A DNA stretch of 15,143 nt from an uncultured Collinsella sp. (GTDB lineage Bacteria; Actinomycetota; Coriobacteriia; Coriobacteriales; Coriobacteriaceae). Where the stretch lies: NCBI GenBank assembly GCA_900757505.1, contig CAAEOE010000074.1, forward strand, positions 1 to 15,143. Reading direction: 5' to 3'. The notes under the pieces are model-generated. The model saw nothing but the letters and a program-made list of their open reading frames with translations, was not told the origin of the DNA and ran no database searches. Position numbers and translations under genes: made by a program. Positions 12,630-15,143 of this stretch are shown in pieces; position 1 is the first letter of the stretch, and every line of letters starts with the position of its first letter.

Positions 12630-13712
12630 ATGAACGACATTGACCTTGCTGTTCCGTTGATGGGTGGACCAAGCTATGACCGCGCCTGCAGTCTCGTGCC
12701 TTCCGAATACGTTGAGGCATGGGAGTGGTTTCTGGGTGAGGAACAGCGCGGCGGCGTTTGGACCAGCCTTCCGCACCACACCAAGGAAGATAGCCCTCAG
12801 TATCAGTATCGTTTGAGAATTGGCTCGGACTTCTTTCCCGTAACGCGGGATTCAGGGATCTTCTGGCCGGGCCAGGATCGGGTGAAGCAAGATCCCAATA
12901 AGATCTTTGCGCTTTCGGTCCATAACTCTAAAAAGAGCTTCTACACCGATGTACCTCCGCTCTATTTGGACGATGGTACGTGGGTCATTAAGTATTCGGT
13001 CCAAGCGCCAGGCGCCGTTGGTTCTCGAGACCAGAATTACAACCGTAAAATGCTCAACTGCATGGAATGTGGCGTTCCAGTCGGAGTCATATTTGCAACC
13101 GAGGTGGGCTACAAGGTGCTCGGCCTTGCGTTTGTTGAACGGTTCGAGCCCGAAAACGGATGGTTTGTTCTGCACGGTCCTGTTCATAAAGGCGGACCGG
13201 ACCCCCGTTTTGCGCCCGACATGAGCTATCTGAAGCACATGCCCGTCGATATTGAGTTTGCCGGACAGGGTACGACCGACGACGAAAAGGTCCGCTATGC
13301 GTTAAGGCGCGAGCGATTGGGGCAGCAATGGTTCCGCAAGCAGCTCGTTGCCGCCTATGATGGCCGTTGCGCGGTGTCGGACTGCGGCGTCAGCGAAGCT
13401 CTGGAGGCTGCACATATCGAGAATTACTCGGGACCCAAATCGCAGGTTGCCAGCAACGGCATTCTGCTTCGGCGCGACTTACATGCTTTATTCGATGCTC
13501 ATCTGATTTCGTTTGAGCCTGTTTGCGGCGAATATCGGCTGTGCGGATCGTACCTGCTGGATAAGACCGACTATGCTTCCTTTGCGGGCGCGACGCTAAG
13601 GCAGCCGAATGAGCATCAGTGGCGACCCAATACGGTGTTTCTTGAGGCCCATCGCATTGAGTTCGATCGCTCGGAAAAGAAGCGTGAAAAGGCGGGGCTT
13701 CTGCCGTATTAG
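12630..13712 (+). CDS. HNH endonuclease (HNH_2 type) with unrecognised N-terminal domain
   Basis: 360 aa. The C-terminal third is an HNH domain: RRERLGQQWFRKQLVAAYDG, then CAVSDCG (C247, C252), EAAHIENYSG (H262), SNGILL (N276) and RRDLHALFDAHLISF (H285). This H-N-H layout is that of HNH_2 proteins found in restriction and in bacterial defence islands. Residues 1-215 match nothing I know by name. They contain a motif PVGVIFATEVGYKVLGLAFV (150-169) and GWFVLHGPV, alternating strands that could be a PUA-like or other DNA-reading fold; that is speculation. The architecture reader-plus-HNH is typical of modification-dependent restriction enzymes. ATG 12630 is preferred (AGGTG six bases upstream); GTG 12621 is an alternative. 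Stand-alone gene without a methylase nearby, which fits a type IV-like enzyme. Confidence 0.85.
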   Translation: MNDIDLAVPLMGGPSYDRACSLVPSEYVEAWEWFLGEEQRGGVWTSLPHHTKEDSPQYQYRLRIGSDFFPVTRDSGIFWPGQDRVKQDPNKIFALSVHNSKKSFYTDVPPLYLDDGTWVIKYSVQAPGAVGSRDQNYNRKMLNCMECGVPVGVIFATEVGYKVLGLAFVERFEPENGWFVLHGPVHKGGPDPRFAPDMSYLKHMPVDIEFAGQGTTDDEKVRYALRRERLGQQWFRKQLVAAYDGRCAVSDCGVSEALEAAHIENYSGPKSQVASNGILLRRDLHALFDAHLISFEPVCGEYRLCGSYLLDKTDYASFAGATLRQPNEHQWRPNTVFLEAHRIEFDRSEKKREKAGLLPY

Positions 13713-13834
13713 CGTATTTGGCTTTGGCATTCTTTGACGATCGTGTTGTTTGATCGGATCGCGTGGCGATGCAATCTCGCGCACGCCCGCCGGTGCATGC
13801 TCTTCCTGTTTTGTATAGCGAGAGGGGAGCGTGT

Positions 13835-14119
13835 ATGAGCTGGCGAGGCGATATTGCGATGGGGAAGTACGGAAAACTGCCGTGTGCCCTTATAGACAAC
13901 AATATGTTTCCGAGCGTAGAGGTTGATTGCGGGTCGTTTGTCGTCACCTGCCCTTGCTGCGGCTCGCAAATACCGTGTCTCGACATTCGGTTCATCGATG
14001 CGTGCGACAGGCTCAGCGACGAAGTGAGAAAACGGACAGGCGTTCATATGCCGGTGTATCCGGAGAAATGCCCCGTTTGTGGCCTCGATATCGTGTACGA
14101 CGCCGACGACGAGGGATAG
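13835..14119 (+). CDS. Small zinc-ribbon protein, unknown function
   Basis: 94 aa. Two CxxC knuckles, C39/C42 (TCPCCG) and C79/C82 (KCPVCG), are separated by 36 residues, which fits one treble-clef or zinc-ribbon site with a helical insert (FIDACDRLSDEVRKRTGV). Extra Cys at 17, 32, 41, 48 and 57 are not clearly paired. The acidic tail DADDEG ends the protein. ATG 13835 is chosen because GAGGGGAG lies five bases upstream; reading from 13763 adds 24 residues with no ribosome site. It follows the HNH gene by 122 bp in the same direction and may be cotranscribed. It converges on the DUF5710 gene with a 38-bp gap. I cannot assign a role beyond metal binding. Confidence 0.75.
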   Translation: MSWRGDIAMGKYGKLPCALIDNNMFPSVEVDCGSFVVTCPCCGSQIPCLDIRFIDACDRLSDEVRKRTGVHMPVYPEKCPVCGLDIVYDADDEG

Positions 14120-14157
14120 GTGATGCGGAGGAGCTGACTGTGAAGGCCTCTCCGTCC

Positions 14158-14844
14158 CTACAAATAAATCCCCTCACCGAGCTGCTTGTGGAACTCGGCG
14201 TGATGGTCGCGTGCCCAGGTAAAGAGCGCCTGGTCAAAATTGGTGCGCGTGGCCGGGACGCCAAAGACGCCGGCAACTTCGACGCGTATAAACTCCAGTG
14301 CCGGCAGCTTGTTGATGGCAGTGAGGGCAAACGGGGACGAGGGCTCCTCGAACAGATAGCGGCTGCCTTGCAGCGCGTCGCAACTGGTGCACGTGTTGCC
14401 GAGCGACGGGGCTTTGGAGGCTCGCGCGCCTACGGGCTTGTAGCCGCAGCGCTTATGAAGGTAGTCGCGGATCTCGCCCGGCACGCAGCCAAGAGCGGGC
14501 ACGATGGCGAGTGCGTTGGCGTTGGCCGTGTCGATGGCAATGTGCCCGGATTCGTTGGGCGCGTGCGCGATGGCGACGCTCTCGTCGTTATCGGTTCGAT
14601 AGGGAATGCCGAAGGCCGCGACCGAGGTCTCTTTGTGACACTTCCAGCACTCGCGCTTGCCCAGTACTAGATATATATACGGCGCTGAGGGGTCGGATCG
14701 GTCAACACCGGGCAGCCACTCGGCAAAGGGCTCGGGGTTGACGCCGCTGGGTACATACCAGATCTTCTTGGTCCGGTCCCATTTGGCGCCCAGCGCCTTG
14801 GCTTCTTCTTTGTGCGAAAAGGGGACATCGAGCTCGGTGCGCAT
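14158..14844 (-). CDS. DUF5710-domain protein with split zinc-binding cysteines
   Basis: 228 aa. The N-terminal ~45 residues are a clear DUF5710 domain: LDVPFSHKEEAKALGAKWD, then KKIWYVPSGVNPEPFAEWL. In other proteins this domain is found with DNA primase, helicase or topoisomerase-like modules and is thought to be an accessory nucleic-acid-related domain; its activity is unknown. Two CxxC pairs, C66/C69 (CWKCHKET) and C152/C155 (CTSCDAL), about 80 residues apart, could build one zinc site in the rest of the protein, which I do not recognise. ATG 14844 is preferred because AAGGAG lies five bases upstream; an ATG at 14880 would add MSHLHLQHQGAA without such a site. No signal peptide, so cytosolic. 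A GCCGAT-N6-ATCGGC inverted repeat (14947-14964) lies about 100 bp upstream and could be an operator. Confidence 0.82.
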   Translation of the reverse strand: MRTELDVPFSHKEEAKALGAKWDRTKKIWYVPSGVNPEPFAEWLPGVDRSDPSAPYIYLVLGKRECWKCHKETSVAAFGIPYRTDNDESVAIAHAPNESGHIAIDTANANALAIVPALGCVPGEIRDYLHKRCGYKPVGARASKAPSLGNTCTSCDALQGSRYLFEEPSSPFALTAINKLPALEFIRVEVAGVFGVPATRTNFDQALFTWARDHHAEFHKQLGEGIYL

Positions 14845-15022
14845 GGCGGCTCCTTGGTGCTGCAGGTGCAAGTGGCTCAAGGATACCGCAGGGCGCAGAC
14901 ATCGCGGCGTTTTGCTGAGAAGTTGCGGTGCGGACTGATTGGTTATGCCGATGGATAGATCGGCAAGTAGATGGTCGGCTTTTGGCTAGTTGGGCGGTTG
15001 GAACTGCCGGCGGATTTGGCGA

Positions 15023-15062
15023 CATAAAACAAAACAGCTCAGAGGACATAGCCTCTGAGCTG
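15023..15062 (-). terminator. Rho-independent terminator after tRNA-Val
   Basis: Perfect 11-bp stem CAGCTCAGAGG: 15035-15045 with 15052-15062, 6-nt loop. On the minus strand it is followed by TTTTGTTTTATG. It begins 8 bp after the tRNA 3' end. Confidence 0.85.
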
Positions 15063-15070
15063 CGAACATT

Positions 15071-15143
15071 TGGTGGGCGTTAGAAGATTTGAACTTCTGA
15101 CCTCTTCCGTGTCAGGGAAGCGCTCTCCCCCTGAGCTAAACGC
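15071..15143 (-). tRNA. tRNA-Val (GAC anticodon), first two bases cut by window edge
   Basis: On the minus strand the 3' end reads AACGCCC-A-CCA (15071-15081, CCA encoded). The T arm is AGAAG-TTCAAAT-CTTCT, the anticodon arm CTTCC-CTGACAC-GGAAG with anticodon GAC, and the D arm GCTC...GAGC. The acceptor 5' strand should be GGGCGTT; only GCGTT is in the window. Confidence 0.95.

Noticed and set aside
13927..14670. 247-codon plus-strand frame across 13835-14844
   Set aside because: It overlaps the zinc-ribbon gene out of frame and runs antisense through the DUF5710 gene, both of which are better supported.

Overview
The window is GC-rich, densely coded bacterial chromosome. Strong AAAGGAG/GGGAG-type ribosome binding sites, a MetA-type homoserine acyltransferase, a PreP-like M16C peptidase, an L-hydroxyacid dehydrogenase and many small palindromic intergenic elements suggest a gut actinobacterium of the Coriobacteriia, most likely Collinsella or a close relative. 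That placement comes from remembered gene families, not from a search. No phage, plasmid, IS transposase, rRNA or CRISPR array is visible.

Layout. 1-468 (-): 5' part of an L-lactate/L-2-hydroxyacid dehydrogenase gene, cut by the window edge. 679-1605 (+): metA (metAA). 1606-2048: terminator-repeat element, a promoter and a structured leader. 2049-3011 (+): a two-part protein with an AbiEi-like N-terminus and a DUF559/Vsr-like nuclease C-terminus. 3179-3775 (-): 5-formyltetrahydrofolate cyclo-ligase. 3922-4507 (-): a hicA-hicB toxin-antitoxin operon, flanked by related hairpin repeats in direct orientation. 4707-6383 (+): a membrane-anchored zinc-ribbon/EF-hand/LRR/YD-repeat surface protein gene broken by an in-frame TAA. 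6384-6695: terminators and two long palindromes. 6696-9734 (-): a large M16C (PreP-like) metallopeptidase. 9735-10355: a large inverted-repeat element, then arrays of GAGAGATAA sites around a promoter. 10356-11822 (+): a Schlafen/AlbA_2-HATPase-wHTH regulator. 11923-12414 (-): an unknown protein. 12630-13712 (+): an HNH endonuclease with an unrecognised N-terminus. 13835-14119 (+): a small zinc-ribbon protein. 14158-14844 (-): a DUF5710 protein. 15071-15143 (-): tRNA-Val(GAC), lacking its first two bases, with its terminator.

How the parts fit. Housekeeping genes (metA, folate cyclo-ligase, M16C peptidase, tRNA-Val, dehydrogenase) alternate with accessory genes of defence or regulatory type (nuclease fusion, HicBA, AlbA-HATPase, HNH protein). 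Most are single-gene units; only hicA-hicB is a clear operon. The most distinctive non-coding signals are three loci carrying GAGYGTGGA repeats with a fixed 22/29-bp phase, two GTCTCGATCTGTAACA palindromes, and the GAGAGATAA site clusters, which look like an autoregulatory operator region for the AlbA-HATPase gene. The split surface-protein gene may also have lost its start codon, since an ATA sits where an ATG would be expected.
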